From the NCBI GenBank assembly GCA_002387845.1, contig DGLB01000054.1, positions 1-64,000 on the forward strand: a stretch of DNA of 64,000 nucleotides. Reading direction: 5' to 3'. Positions 16,505 to 26,011 of the stretch are shown here, in pieces. The stretch is from Stenotrophomonas maltophilia (GTDB lineage: Bacteria > Pseudomonadota > Gammaproteobacteria > Xanthomonadales > Xanthomonadaceae). Below the pieces are notes generated by a model. It had not been told where the DNA came from. It saw nothing but the letters and a program-made list of their open reading frames with translations, and searched no databases. A program made the position numbers and the translations under genes. Each line of letters opens with the position of its first letter. Position 1 is the stretch's first letter.

Positions 16505-17046
16505 GGTTGCGCCACCAGCGGCTTTTCCAGGACTTCAAAGCGCAGGTCGTCGCGCTTGGGAATGCCAAAGCGCTCGTCGCCGTAGGGGAAGGGCTTCTTG
16601 ATCCCGGTGCGCGCGTAGCCACGGCGCTCGTAGAAGGCAATCAGCTCGTCGCGGATGTCGATCACGGTCATCTGCATGACCGGCACGCCCCATTCGCGTG
16701 CGGCGTGCGCTTCGGCGGCGTCCATCAGCTGCTTGCCGATGCCGCCGCCCTGCTGCGCCGGGTCGACCGAAAACATGCCGAAGTAGCCCTTGCCGCCTTC
16801 ATCGGCGACATGCGCGCAGGCCACCAGCGCGCCCTCGCGCTCGGCCAGCAGCACCGTGCTGCGCGGGCGTTCGATATCGGCCTGCAGGCCGTGCGCGTCA
16901 ATGCGCGCACCGTCCAGCATGTCCGCTTCGGTGGTCCAGCCGGCACGGCTGGCGTCGCCGCGGTAGGCCGAGGTGACCAGGGTGATCAGGGCGGGGATGT
17001 CGGCCAGCGTGGCCGCACGGAAGGTCAGGGTGCTCATGCCGCGCAT
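16501..17046 (-). CDS. GNAT-family N-acetyltransferase
   Basis: 181 residues (178 from the internal Met). The GNAT fold is seen in TFRAATLADIPALITLVTSAYRG, the beta4 strand YFGMFSVDPAQQGGGIGKQLMDAAEA, which holds the acetyl-CoA loop QGGGIG, and FYERRGYARTGIKKPFPYGDE at the end. The substrate is unknown. The outermost ATG (17046) has GGAGG 12 bases upstream; MSTLTF at 17037 is the alternative start. It is followed with a four-base overlap by the Rieske gene. Confidence 0.87.
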   Translation of the reverse strand: MRGMSTLTFRAATLADIPALITLVTSAYRGDASRAGWTTEADMLDGARIDAHGLQADIERPRSTVLLAEREGALVACAHVADEGGKGYFGMFSVDPAQQGGGIGKQLMDAAEAHAAREWGVPVMQMTVIDIRDELIAFYERRGYARTGIKKPFPYGDERFGIPKRDDLRFEVLEKPLVAQP

Positions 17047-17170
17047 TTTAGAACAATGACCTCCATCCCTGTTTCATTTGAAGGCCGGTCACACATCCGT
17101 CCATTGCTGGCGTGAAGGCAGGTTTCCTGGGGTAGACAGGGCAGGCACACCCACCGGAAGGAGAGGTTCG

Positions 17171-19093
17171 ATGAACTGTCGCTTCACTGTGCTGTCGGTC
17201 TGCTTGGCCAGTCTGCTCGCCACCCCTTCGCTGGCCCAGACCCCGCCGCCGCGCCCTGTCCTGATTGATGACAGCGTCAGCGCCAATGACGCCCAGCTGC
17301 AGGCCACCCTGAACGCCGAAGAGCGCCGAATGGCCCCGCTGCGCGCCGCGTTCATTCCCATGTTCCGTGCCGCATACCGACAGTACCCTGCAGTGCCGGC
17401 CGGCACGCTGGAGGCGCTGGCCTACGTGCAGAGCCGCTGGCTGCACCTGCAGCCCGAGGCAGCCACCCAGGATGAAGCGCACAACCGCCTGCCGGCGGCC
17501 TGGGGCGTGATGGGCCTGTACAACGGCCAGGGGTTCGCCGACCAGGTGGGCGCGGGCGCACACCTGCTGGGGGTGAGTGCAGAGCAGGTGCGCAGCGACC
17601 CGCAGACCAACATCCTGGCCGCCGCCGCGCTGTTGGACGCACAGCTGCGCCGGTCGGCCCCTGCGGCGCGCGCGGGCACCCTGGGCGCGGAGGACATGGC
17701 ACCCGTGCTGGCGCGTTACGCTGGATTCGCGCCGGCGGATGCCGCCCCCAGCCGCGTGGATGACTACGCTCGCCGCAGTTTCGCCTTCGACGTGCTGCTG
17801 GCCCAGGATCGTGGCGTCAACGACCGTGGCATCGTGGTGCCCGAGCGCCCCATTGCGTGGGAGCAGGCCTTCGCCGTGGACGATCTGATCCGCCTGCGTG
17901 CGCCGATGCTGCGCCTGGACGTGGCCAACGATCGCATCGAGGTGGCTGGTTATGCGGTGGACCGGGTATCCGAAACGCTGGCCCGCGATGACGCCACGGC
18001 CGCAACCGAGGTTGGCATTGCGTCCACGGACTACGGCCCGGCGATCTGGACCCCGGCCAACAGTTCCAACTACGGCAGCGCGCGCAGCGCAGCGATCAGC
18101 GCGGTGACCGTGCACACCACCCAGGGGTCGTACGCGGGCACCATCAGCTGGTTCCAGAACGCCGCCGCCGGGGTCAGTGCGCACTACGTGATCCGTTCCT
18201 CGGATGGGCAGGTCGCGCAGATGGTGCGGCACACCGACACCGCCTGGCATGTGCGCAACCAGAACAGCTACACACTGGGCATCGAGCACGAAGGCTGGGT
18301 CGACAACAGCTCCTGGTACACCGATGCGATGTACTCGGCGTCCGCCGCGTTGGTGCGGCACTTCTGTGCCAGCTACAGCGGGATCAGCTGCGCCAGTGCC
18401 TACAACGGGCCGGCCAGCAGCGCCCTCAACGAGCTGGCGGCTTCAGTGAAGATCAAAGGCCATCAGCACTTTCCCGGGCAGAGCCACACCGACCCCGGCA
18501 TCAACTGGAACTGGGGCAGGTACTACGGCTTGATCAATCCCGGTACGCCACCGGCAGGTGGAACGACCTACCTGGACCGCTTCGAAAGTTCGGTCGGACG
18601 TTTCACCACCAGCCCCAGCTATTCGGGCTCCACAGTGGGCATCGCCACCACCTCCACCGCGACCCGCGACTGCACCACCCAGAAAAGCGGCAGCTGTTCG
18701 CTGCGCGTGCTGCTCAAGGACAACACGGCGGTGAGCACCGACTGGCAGGTGCGGTTGCTCTCCGGCGCGGGCGCCCCGGCCAGCAACGCCAGCCTGACCC
18801 GCGCCAGTGGCCAGATCGGGTTCTGGGTGTGGACCGGCGGCACCGGCGTGTCGGTCGCGGTGGGGATTGATGACAGCGACGGCACCGAGCGCTCCAGCAG
18901 CAAGGCGGTGCCGGCCAACACCTGGACCTACGTGAGCTGGCCGCTGGCCGACAGCGCCCAGTGGAGCGCGTGGTCCGGCGGCGACGGCGCGATCAGTGCG
19001 GCTGCGGTGACGCTGGATGCGATCTGGTTGTACCGTGCCAACACTGCGTACGACGTCAATGTGTACATCGATGATGTGCAGGTGGTGGACTGA
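17171..19093 (+). CDS. Secreted N-acetylmuramoyl-L-alanine amidase with extra N- and C-terminal domains
   Basis: 640 residues, starting MNCRFTVLSVCLASLLATPS (signal peptide to about residue 23), with GGAAGGAGAGG just upstream. Residues ~60-200 are helical and lytic-transglycosylase-like (PAVPAGTLEALAYVQSRW, PAAWGVMGLYNG and DPQTNILAAAALLDAQL). The amidase_2 domain occupies about 305-460: AVTVHTTQGSYAGTISWFQN, VSAHYVIRSSDGQVAQMV, TLGIEHEGWVD and KGHQHFPGQSHTDPG give the zinc His and catalytic residues. A C-terminal beta-sandwich (about 475-640, TYLDRFESSVGRF...YIDDVQVVD) resembles carbohydrate-binding domains. It probably cleaves peptidoglycan outside the inner membrane, either its own or that of other bacteria. 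The gene stands alone, convergent with tonB. Confidence 0.87.
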   Translation: MNCRFTVLSVCLASLLATPSLAQTPPPRPVLIDDSVSANDAQLQATLNAEERRMAPLRAAFIPMFRAAYRQYPAVPAGTLEALAYVQSRWLHLQPEAATQDEAHNRLPAAWGVMGLYNGQGFADQVGAGAHLLGVSAEQVRSDPQTNILAAAALLDAQLRRSAPAARAGTLGAEDMAPVLARYAGFAPADAAPSRVDDYARRSFAFDVLLAQDRGVNDRGIVVPERPIAWEQAFAVDDLIRLRAPMLRLDVANDRIEVAGYAVDRVSETLARDDATAATEVGIASTDYGPAIWTPANSSNYGSARSAAISAVTVHTTQGSYAGTISWFQNAAAGVSAHYVIRSSDGQVAQMVRHTDTAWHVRNQNSYTLGIEHEGWVDNSSWYTDAMYSASAALVRHFCASYSGISCASAYNGPASSALNELAASVKIKGHQHFPGQSHTDPGINWNWGRYYGLINPGTPPAGGTTYLDRFESSVGRFTTSPSYSGSTVGIATTSTATRDCTTQKSGSCSLRVLLKDNTAVSTDWQVRLLSGAGAPASNASLTRASGQIGFWVWTGGTGVSVAVGIDDSDGTERSSSKAVPANTWTYVSWPLADSAQWSAWSGGDGAISAAAVTLDAIWLYRANTAYDVNVYIDDVQVVD

Positions 19094-19100
19094 GCGTCGC

Positions 19101-19799
19101 TCAGCGCATGAAAAACTCAACTGGGAAGGACAGCTCCACCGGGGCGCTGCGGTCGGCCGGCACCGGCGGCAGCGGTTCGGCGCGGCGGAACGTATCAAGC
19201 GCGGCCTGGTCCAGCAGCGCATGGCCGCTGCCGTTCTCCAGCGTCAATGCCAGCAGCTTGCCTTCGCGCGAGAGGCTGACCCGCACGTAGGCCACCCCTT
19301 CCTGGCGGCGCGCGCGCGCCGGCACCGGGTAGCGCCGGAAGCGCTCCAGGCGCGCCATCACCCGGCCTTCCCAGCTGTCACGCCCGGGCGTGGTCTCACT
19401 GGGACCGGGTGGTAACGGCGGGCTGGGTGGTGCAGCGGCTACCGAGGCCTGCTGCTGCACCGGTGCCGGCGCGTCGGTGGCCGGTTTCGGCGGCGTGGGC
19501 GGCGGAATGATCCAGTTCGCGGTGGCGCGTGGTGGCGTCACCGGCAACGGGCGCGGAGGTTGCGGCTTCTGCTGCTGCACGCGGGCCGCCTCGCGCGGGG
19601 TCGGGGCGATCACCTCTTCCACGGGGACTTCCGGCGCACGCGGCGGCAGCAGCACCAGTTGGGTGCGGTCGGCCTCCGGTGGTGGGAGTGGGGCGGTTGC
19701 ATGCAAGGCCGTCCAGAGCAGCGCGGCGATCAGGGCGATGTGGCCCATTACCGTCAGGGTGGCTGCGAGAGGGCGGGCATGCCGCTCGGTGAACGACAT
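19101..19799 (-). CDS. tonB: TonB-family energy transducer
   Basis: 232 residues from MSFTERHARPL. One N-terminal membrane helix (TLTVMGHIALIAALLWTAL) is followed by a long Pro-rich periplasmic spacer (PPPTPPKPATDAPAPVQQQ) and a C-terminal TonB domain with the conserved YP (RLERFRRYPVPARARRQEG), YVRVSLSREGKLLALTLENGSGHALLDQAAL and a final VELSFPVEFFMR. It couples the inner-membrane proton motive force to TonB-dependent receptors, four of which lie in this window. exbB/exbD are not adjacent. A good Fur box begins 14 bases upstream of the start, so iron starvation should induce it. No clear ribosome site is seen. Confidence 0.9.
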   Translation of the reverse strand: MSFTERHARPLAATLTVMGHIALIAALLWTALHATAPLPPPEADRTQLVLLPPRAPEVPVEEVIAPTPREAARVQQQKPQPPRPLPVTPPRATANWIIPPPTPPKPATDAPAPVQQQASVAAAPPSPPLPPGPSETTPGRDSWEGRVMARLERFRRYPVPARARRQEGVAYVRVSLSREGKLLALTLENGSGHALLDQAALDTFRRAEPLPPVPADRSAPVELSFPVEFFMR

Positions 19800-19812
19800 C
19801 ACGGCGTGGTTC

Positions 19813-19832
19813 AAATGAGAAGAATTCGCATT
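19813..19832. promoter_or_regulatory. Fur box upstream of tonB
   Basis: AAATGAGAAGAATTCGCATT differs only slightly from xanthomonad Fur sites of the form AATGAGAATGATTCGCATT. It is immediately upstream of the tonB start, where bound Fur would block RNA polymerase or early elongation. Confidence 0.78.
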
Positions 19833-19927
19833 GTCGCACACGGGGGCCACCCCGTCCTCCACCGACCTTGGAATACGTCAGGTACCCGGCTCTTCTCGCA
19901 CCATCCCTGGCACATGTCGGGTACCCG

Positions 19928-19999
19928 GTAGCGCCGGCCGTTGGCCGGCCCTAATGATCGCCGGAAAGATCGGGAAGGCCGGCCAACGGCCGGCGCTAC
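19928..19999. repeat. Facing SMAG/REP palindrome pair
   Basis: GTAGCGCCGGCCGTTGGCCG at 19928 and its inverted counterpart ending GGCGCTAC at 19999, each with GGCCGGC-type arms, lie between tonB and the suf operon. Nearby, GGTACCCGG occurs twice (around 19880 and 19920). The 300-base gap holds nothing else except the tonB Fur box and a hairpin after sufS. Confidence 0.82.
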
Positions 20000-20080
20000 C
20001 GTGGCGATTGTTTCAATGCGTTACCGGGTGTCGATCTGTTATCGGTGGTCGTTTGAGAGCCGACCCTCCCGGAGGTGAAA

Positions 20081-20098
20081 CGCGTCGTTTCCGACGCG
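20081..20098 (-). terminator. Hairpin directly after sufS
   Basis: CGCGTCG and CGACGCG enclose a four-base loop immediately beyond the sufS stop codon and, read on the minus strand, are followed by TTTC. The T-run is short, so it is a weak intrinsic terminator or a 3'-end stabiliser of the suf message. Confidence 0.5.
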
Positions 20099-20099
20099 C

Positions 20100-21356
20100 T
20101 CAGCCGAGCAGCCTGCGTACCTTGTTCAACGCGGTGATGAAGCGCTCGATTTCGGCATGCGTATTGTAGAACGCCAACGAGGCGCGGCAGGTCGCGGCGA
20201 CGCCGTAGTACTGCAGCAGCGGGTGCGCGCAGTGCTGGCCCGAGCGTACGGCGACGCCTTCCAGGTCGAGCAGCGTGGCCAGATCATGCGCGTGTGCGCC
20301 TTCGATCAGGAACGACACCACCGCCGCCTTGTCCGGCGTGGTGCCGAAGATGCGCAGGCCCTCGATCTTGTTCAGTTCTTCGGTGAAGTGCGCCAGCAGT
20401 TCGCCTTCGCGCGCTTCCACGTGCTCCAGGCCGAGCGATTCGAGGTAATCCACCGCCACGCCCAGGCCGATGAAACCGGCGATGTTGGGGGTGCCGGCTT
20501 CGAATTTGTGCGGCGCGTCGTTGAAGACGGTGCCGTCGAAGCTGACTTCCTTGATCATCTCGCCACCGCCAAGGAACGGCGGCATCGCATCCAGATGCTC
20601 GCGCTTGGCCCACAGCGCACCGGTGCCGGTTGGCCCGCACATTTTGTGGCCGGTGATGGCGTAGAAGTCGCAGCCGATGGCCGGAATGTCGACCTTGCGG
20701 TGCGGTACGGCCTGCGAGCCGTCAACCACGGTGATGATGCCGCGCTTGCGTGCTTCGCGGCAGATCTCGCGCACCGGGTTGACCGTGCCCAGCACGTTGG
20801 AAACGTGCGCGACGGCGAGCAGCTTCACCTCGGGCGTCATCGCCTTGCGCAGCGCGTCCAGGTCGAGCGCACCGTCGGGGGTGATCTCGGCCACGCGGAT
20901 GGTCGCGCCGGTGCGCTGGGCCACCAGCTGCCACGGCACGATGTTGGCGTGGTGTTCCATGCGCGAGACCAGGATCACGTCGCCGGCCTTCAGCCGCGGC
21001 AGCGCCCACGAATACGCGATCAGGTTGATGGCAAAGGTGGTGCCGCTGCACAGCACCAGTTCGTTGGCACGCACGTTGAGGAAGCGCGCCAGCTTGTTGC
21101 GCGCGCCTTCATAGGCATCGGTGGCTTCGGTGCCGAGCGCATGCACCGCGCGGCTGACGTTGGCGTTGTAACGGCGATAGAACTCGTCCACCGCACCGAT
21201 CACCTGCACCGGCTTCTGCCCGGTGTTGGCGTTGTCGAAGTACACCAGCGGCTTGCCGTGCACTTCCCGCATCAGCAGCGGGAAGTCCAGCCGGACGCGG
21301 TCCCAGTCGGGCGCGTCGACGGTGTCGCCCAACGGGCGCGGGGTGGACAGGTTCAT
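20100..21356 (-). CDS. sufS: Cysteine desulfurase SufS
   Basis: 418 residues of the type II (SufS/CsdA) desulfurases. Pyridoxal phosphate-binding features include RMEHHANIVPW, VAHVSNVLGTVNP, VVDGSQAVPHRKVD and the Schiff-base lysine in FYAITGHKMCGPTGTGALW. The catalytic Cys, which carries the persulfide, sits in AVRSGQHCAHPLLQYYG near residue 370, as in SufS. It releases sulfur from cysteine for cluster assembly on SufBCD. It is the last gene of the operon and overlaps sufD by four bases. No sufE- or sufU-like sulfur acceptor lies in this window. Confidence 0.96.
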   Translation of the reverse strand: MNLSTPRPLGDTVDAPDWDRVRLDFPLLMREVHGKPLVYFDNANTGQKPVQVIGAVDEFYRRYNANVSRAVHALGTEATDAYEGARNKLARFLNVRANELVLCSGTTFAINLIAYSWALPRLKAGDVILVSRMEHHANIVPWQLVAQRTGATIRVAEITPDGALDLDALRKAMTPEVKLLAVAHVSNVLGTVNPVREICREARKRGIITVVDGSQAVPHRKVDIPAIGCDFYAITGHKMCGPTGTGALWAKREHLDAMPPFLGGGEMIKEVSFDGTVFNDAPHKFEAGTPNIAGFIGLGVAVDYLESLGLEHVEAREGELLAHFTEELNKIEGLRIFGTTPDKAAVVSFLIEGAHAHDLATLLDLEGVAVRSGQHCAHPLLQYYGVAATCRASLAFYNTHAEIERFITALNKVRRLLG

Positions 21357-22615
21357 GCCACGCCTGCCTGTGCCAGGGCAAGGTCCAGCTGGCGGCGCAG
21401 TTGTTCGGTCAGGCGCGCGTCCAGCGCGTTCAGCGGTTCATGGCAGAACGCGGCGCTGAGCAGGGCCTGTGCCTGCGGGGCCGGCAGGCCGCGCGAGCGC
21501 AGGTAGAACAGTGCATTGGCATCGAGCTGGCCGACGGTCGCGCCGTGCGCGGCTTTCACTTCGTCGGCGTCGATCACCAGCGTGGGCTGGGTGTCGATCT
21601 CGGCGTCGGCGGAGAGCAGCAGGTTCTTGTTGGACAGGTTTGCATCGGTGCCGTCGGCACCGGCACGGATGTGGATGCCACCGTGGAAGACCACCCGGCT
21701 GCGGTTGGCGGCCACGCCGCGCCACTTCATTTCCGAATTCGTGTCGCGCGCGATGTGCTCGATGCCCAGGCGGGTGTCCACATGGCGGCGACCGTTGCCG
21801 AGCAGCACGCCGTTGGCGGTGAGCTGGGCGTTGTCGCCTTCCAGGCGCACGTTGAGCTCATGCCGGCTCAGGGCCGCACCCAGCTCCAGGTCGATACGGC
21901 GGTACTGGGCGTTGCGCGCCAGCACGGCGTCGGTGCGCAGCAGGGTGGTGGCCTTGGCGCTGTCGGCCTGCACGCGCGCGTGCGAGAGCACGGCGTCCTG
22001 CGCCAGGTGCACGTGCACCAGGGTGTTGTCCAGGTGCGCGGCGTCGCCCACATGCAGGTGGTGTTCGACCACGCCCAGGCTGGCCCCGGCGCGCAGCTCG
22101 ATCAGGTGGCGATGGTGCCAGGCCAGGTCGGTGTCGCCGGCGGCGCTGATGAAGACCAGCTGCAGCGGGGTCTCGATCTGCGCACCGTCTTCGACGCGCA
22201 CCAGCACGCCTTCGTCGGCAAGGGCGGCGTTGAGGCGGGCGAACACTTCTTCGCTGCGCTCGAAGCGGCGGCCGAGGAAGCGCAGGGCTTCTTCGCCATC
22301 CTGCAGGGCCGTGGACAGGGTCTGGACCTGCACGCCAGCCGGCAGGCCGGACAGGTCGCTCAGCGCCTGCACCGGGCGGCCGTTGACGAACACCAACCGC
22401 GGCGACGCGATGTCGGCCAGCAGGGCGGTGTCCACGCTCGGGGCGGTGAGCGGTGCGGGGCTGAAGCTGCGACGTTCCAGCTGGCGCAGCGAGGTGTACT
22501 TCCAGGCTTCGCTGCGCGGGCCGGGCAGGCCGGCCTGCAGGGCCGCGTCCAGCTCGGCGCGGCGCGCATCGCTGCCGCAGAAGCCGTTGGCAAGGGAGTC
22601 GAGCAGTGCGCTCAT
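21353..22615 (-). CDS. sufD: Fe-S cluster assembly protein SufD
   Basis: 420 residues. The N-terminal GPRSEAWKYTSLRQLERRSF and the beta-helical core with HVHLAQDAVLSHARVQ, RTDAVLARNAQYRRIDLELGAALSRHELNVRLEG, KNLLLSADAEIDTQPTLVIDADEVKAAHGATVGQLDANALFYLRSRGL and the C-terminal FCHEPLNAL are SufD hallmarks. The His in VKAAHGATVG corresponds to the cluster-assembly site shared with SufB. SufD acts as a heterodimer with SufB in the SufBC2D scaffold. It overlaps sufC by one base and sufS by four. Confidence 0.95.
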   Translation of the reverse strand: MSALLDSLANGFCGSDARRAELDAALQAGLPGPRSEAWKYTSLRQLERRSFSPAPLTAPSVDTALLADIASPRLVFVNGRPVQALSDLSGLPAGVQVQTLSTALQDGEEALRFLGRRFERSEEVFARLNAALADEGVLVRVEDGAQIETPLQLVFISAAGDTDLAWHHRHLIELRAGASLGVVEHHLHVGDAAHLDNTLVHVHLAQDAVLSHARVQADSAKATTLLRTDAVLARNAQYRRIDLELGAALSRHELNVRLEGDNAQLTANGVLLGNGRRHVDTRLGIEHIARDTNSEMKWRGVAANRSRVVFHGGIHIRAGADGTDANLSNKNLLLSADAEIDTQPTLVIDADEVKAAHGATVGQLDANALFYLRSRGLPAPQAQALLSAAFCHEPLNALDARLTEQLRRQLDLALAQAGVA

Positions 22616-23379
22616 CAGACGGCCGCCTCCGGCACCACCCGGTTCTTCAGGAAGTCATACCCGTGCGCTTCCAACTGCAGCGCCAGCTCCGGGCCGCCGC
22701 TCTGCACGATCTTACCGTCGGCCAGCACGTGCACCACGTCCGGCTTGATGTAGTCGAGCAGGCGCTGGTAGTGGGTGATGACCAGGAACGAACGGTCGGC
22801 CGAACGCAGCGCGTTCACGCCGTCGGCCACGCTCTTGAGCGCGTCGATGTCCAGGCCGGAATCGGTTTCGTCCAGGATGGCCAGCTTCGGTTCCAGCACG
22901 GCCAGCTGGAAGATCTCGTTGCGCTTCTTCTCACCGCCCGAGAAGCCTTCGTTCACGCCACGGTGCAGCAGCTCGTCCTTCAGGTGCAGCACGGCCAGCT
23001 TCTGGCGCACCAGCTTGAGGAACTGCATGGAATCCAGTTCGTCCTGTCCACGTGCCTTGCGCTGTGCATTCAACGCGGCGCGCAGGAAATAGGTGTTGTT
23101 CACGCCCGGAATCTCCACCGGGTACTGGAAGGCCAGGAACAGGCCGGCAGCGGCGCGTTCTTCCGGTTCCAGGTCCAGCAGGTCGGCGTCTTCGAACTGC
23201 ACGCTGCCTTCGGTCACCTCGTAGCCGTCACGACCCGCGAGCACATTGCCCAGGGTGGACTTGCCGGCCCCGTTCGGGCCCATGATGGCGTGCACTTCGC
23301 CGGGCTTCACGGTCAGCGAGAGGCCCTTGAGGATTTCTTTCTCGCCGATGCGGGCGTGGAGGTTTTCGATCTTCAACAT
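22615..23379 (-). CDS. sufC: Fe-S cluster assembly ATPase SufC
   Basis: 254 residues starting MLKIENLHARIGEKEILKGL. ABC ATPase motifs: Walker A GPNGAGKSTLG, the SufC-type Q-loop LAFQYPVEIPGV, the signature FSGGEKKRNE, Walker B LAILDETDSGLDID and the H-loop VITHYQRLLDYI. SufC drives conformational change of the SufB-SufD scaffold and is cytosolic, not a transporter subunit. The frame extends to 23415, but the SufC-type N-terminus begins at 23379. The gap to sufB contains a SMAG palindrome, which may lower expression of the distal genes. Confidence 0.96.
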   Translation of the reverse strand: MLKIENLHARIGEKEILKGLSLTVKPGEVHAIMGPNGAGKSTLGNVLAGRDGYEVTEGSVQFEDADLLDLEPEERAAAGLFLAFQYPVEIPGVNNTYFLRAALNAQRKARGQDELDSMQFLKLVRQKLAVLHLKDELLHRGVNEGFSGGEKKRNEIFQLAVLEPKLAILDETDSGLDIDALKSVADGVNALRSADRSFLVITHYQRLLDYIKPDVVHVLADGKIVQSGGPELALQLEAHGYDFLKNRVVPEAAV

Positions 23380-23391
23380 GTGACAAATCCC

Positions 23392-23414
23392 GTAGTGCCA
23401 CGCCCCGCGTGGCA
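23392..23414. repeat. SMAG/REP palindrome inside the suf operon
   Basis: GTAG followed by TGCCACGC, three bases and GCGTGGCA, a perfect 8-bp stem. It sits between sufB and sufC, about 12 bases upstream of the sufC start. Confidence 0.8.
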
Positions 23415-23445
23415 ATCAATAATTCAGATGAAGGCGTGCGGTTGC

Positions 23446-24921
<1,476 letters not shown>

Positions 24922-24937
24922 GGGGGCTGCCTGTGGA

Positions 24938-25387
24938 TCAGGAGACGACATCCGCCGCAATGCGGCGGGGGGCGTCAGCAACGGGAATAGGGGGCAGGAT
25001 CTGGGCCAGGCTGACCTTGCGCAGTGCTTCAGACACCACGTCGTTGATCATCCGCCAGCTGCTGCGCGCACCACACTTGAGTTCGCGGCCGCACTGGCTG
25101 TGGTCGTGCGCGCATTCGGTCAGGCCCAGCGGACCTTCCATGGCTTCCACCACCTCGAACAGGCTGATCTGGTCGGCCGGACGGGTCAGGCGGTAGCCAC
25201 CGCGTACGCCGCGCAGCCCTTCCACCAGCCCGGCCTGGGCCAGGGGCTTGAGCAGCTTGCTGACGGTAGGCGGTTCCAGGCTGGCGTATTCGGCCAGTTC
25301 GGTGGCGCTCAGGACATCGCCCGGGCGGGCGGCCAGCACGGAAAGCACCACGGTGGCGTAATCAGTGAGCTTGGTGACGCGGAGCAT
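24938..25387 (-). CDS. SUF-system Rrf2/IscR-family regulator
   Basis: 149 residues. The Rrf2 winged helix is clear (MLRVTKLTDYATVVLSVLAARPGDVLSATELAEYASLEPPTVSKLLKPLAQAGLVEGLRGVRGGYRL), followed by LFEVVEAMEGP and a cluster-binding region with three Cys in ECAHDHSQCGRELKCG, as in IscR-like [2Fe-2S] sensors. It very likely senses Fe-S status and autoregulates the suf operon it heads. Its stop is 16 bases from the sufB start. A plausible promoter stands upstream at 25418-25446. Confidence 0.93.
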   Translation of the reverse strand: MLRVTKLTDYATVVLSVLAARPGDVLSATELAEYASLEPPTVSKLLKPLAQAGLVEGLRGVRGGYRLTRPADQISLFEVVEAMEGPLGLTECAHDHSQCGRELKCGARSSWRMINDVVSEALRKVSLAQILPPIPVADAPRRIAADVVS

Positions 25388-25417
25388 GGGAAGGGTGGGG
25401 TTGTAAAGCGGACTGAA

Positions 25418-25446
25418 ATTGTACGCTTTTATGCCCCGGCATCCAA
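25418..25446 (-). promoter_or_regulatory. Candidate sigma-70 promoter of the suf operon
   Basis: Read on the minus strand: TTGGAT, 17 bases, TACAAT (5 of 6 to TATAAT), ending about 30 bases before the regulator ATG. The AT-rich -10 region stands out in this GC-rich background. An autoregulatory Rrf2 site would be expected to overlap it but was not pinpointed. Confidence 0.55.
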
Positions 25447-25522
25447 CCCATCCTGTTCAGGTGGTGGAAACCATCGGCCGGGCGGGCGAGAATCGTCATT
25501 CCCAAATGCAACGGCCAGCCTG

Positions 25523-25990
25523 ATGCCCAAGAAGATCCAAGCCCGCAAGTCCGCCATCCACGGTAACGGTGTGTTCGCCGTTGCGCCGCTGAAGGCCGGC
25601 GAGCGGGTCATCCAGTACAAGGGTCTGCTGCGCAGCCACGCGGATGTGGACGCCGATGATACCGGGGATGTGGAAAGCGGTCACACCTTCCTGTTCACCC
25701 TGAACGACGACTACGTCATCGATGCCAACTACAAGGGCAACGATGCGCGTTGGCTGAACCACAGCTGCGACCCCAACTGCGAAGCGGTGATCGAGGAAGC
25801 CGACGGGGACAACCGTCGCGAGGACAAGGTGTTCATCGAGGCCCTGCGCGACATCAAGCCGGGCGAGGAACTGACCTACAACTACGGCATCGTGCTGGCC
25901 GAGCGCCACACCGCCCGCCTGAAGAAGATCTGGGAATGCCGCTGCGGTGCGAAGAAGTGCACCGGGACGATGTTGCAACCCAAGCGGTAA
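25523..25990 (+). CDS. SET-domain protein-lysine methyltransferase
   Basis: 155 residues starting MPKKIQARKSAIHGNGVFAV. The full SET core is present: SAIHGNGVFAVAPLKAGERVIQYKG, the pseudoknot motif ARWLNHSCDPNCEAVI and KPGEELTYNYG, followed by the post-SET cysteine cluster ECRCGAKKCTG. SET enzymes transfer a methyl group from S-adenosylmethionine to protein lysine. The bacterial targets are unknown. It is divergent from the suf regulator. The strong Lys content at the N-terminus (MPKKIQARK) may help bind nucleic acid or the HU protein encoded 2 kb away, but that is speculation. Confidence 0.9.
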   Translation: MPKKIQARKSAIHGNGVFAVAPLKAGERVIQYKGLLRSHADVDADDTGDVESGHTFLFTLNDDYVIDANYKGNDARWLNHSCDPNCEAVIEEADGDNRREDKVFIEALRDIKPGEELTYNYGIVLAERHTARLKKIWECRCGAKKCTGTMLQPKR

Positions 25991-26011
25991 TCCGCGCGGG
26001 CGGTTGGGGAA

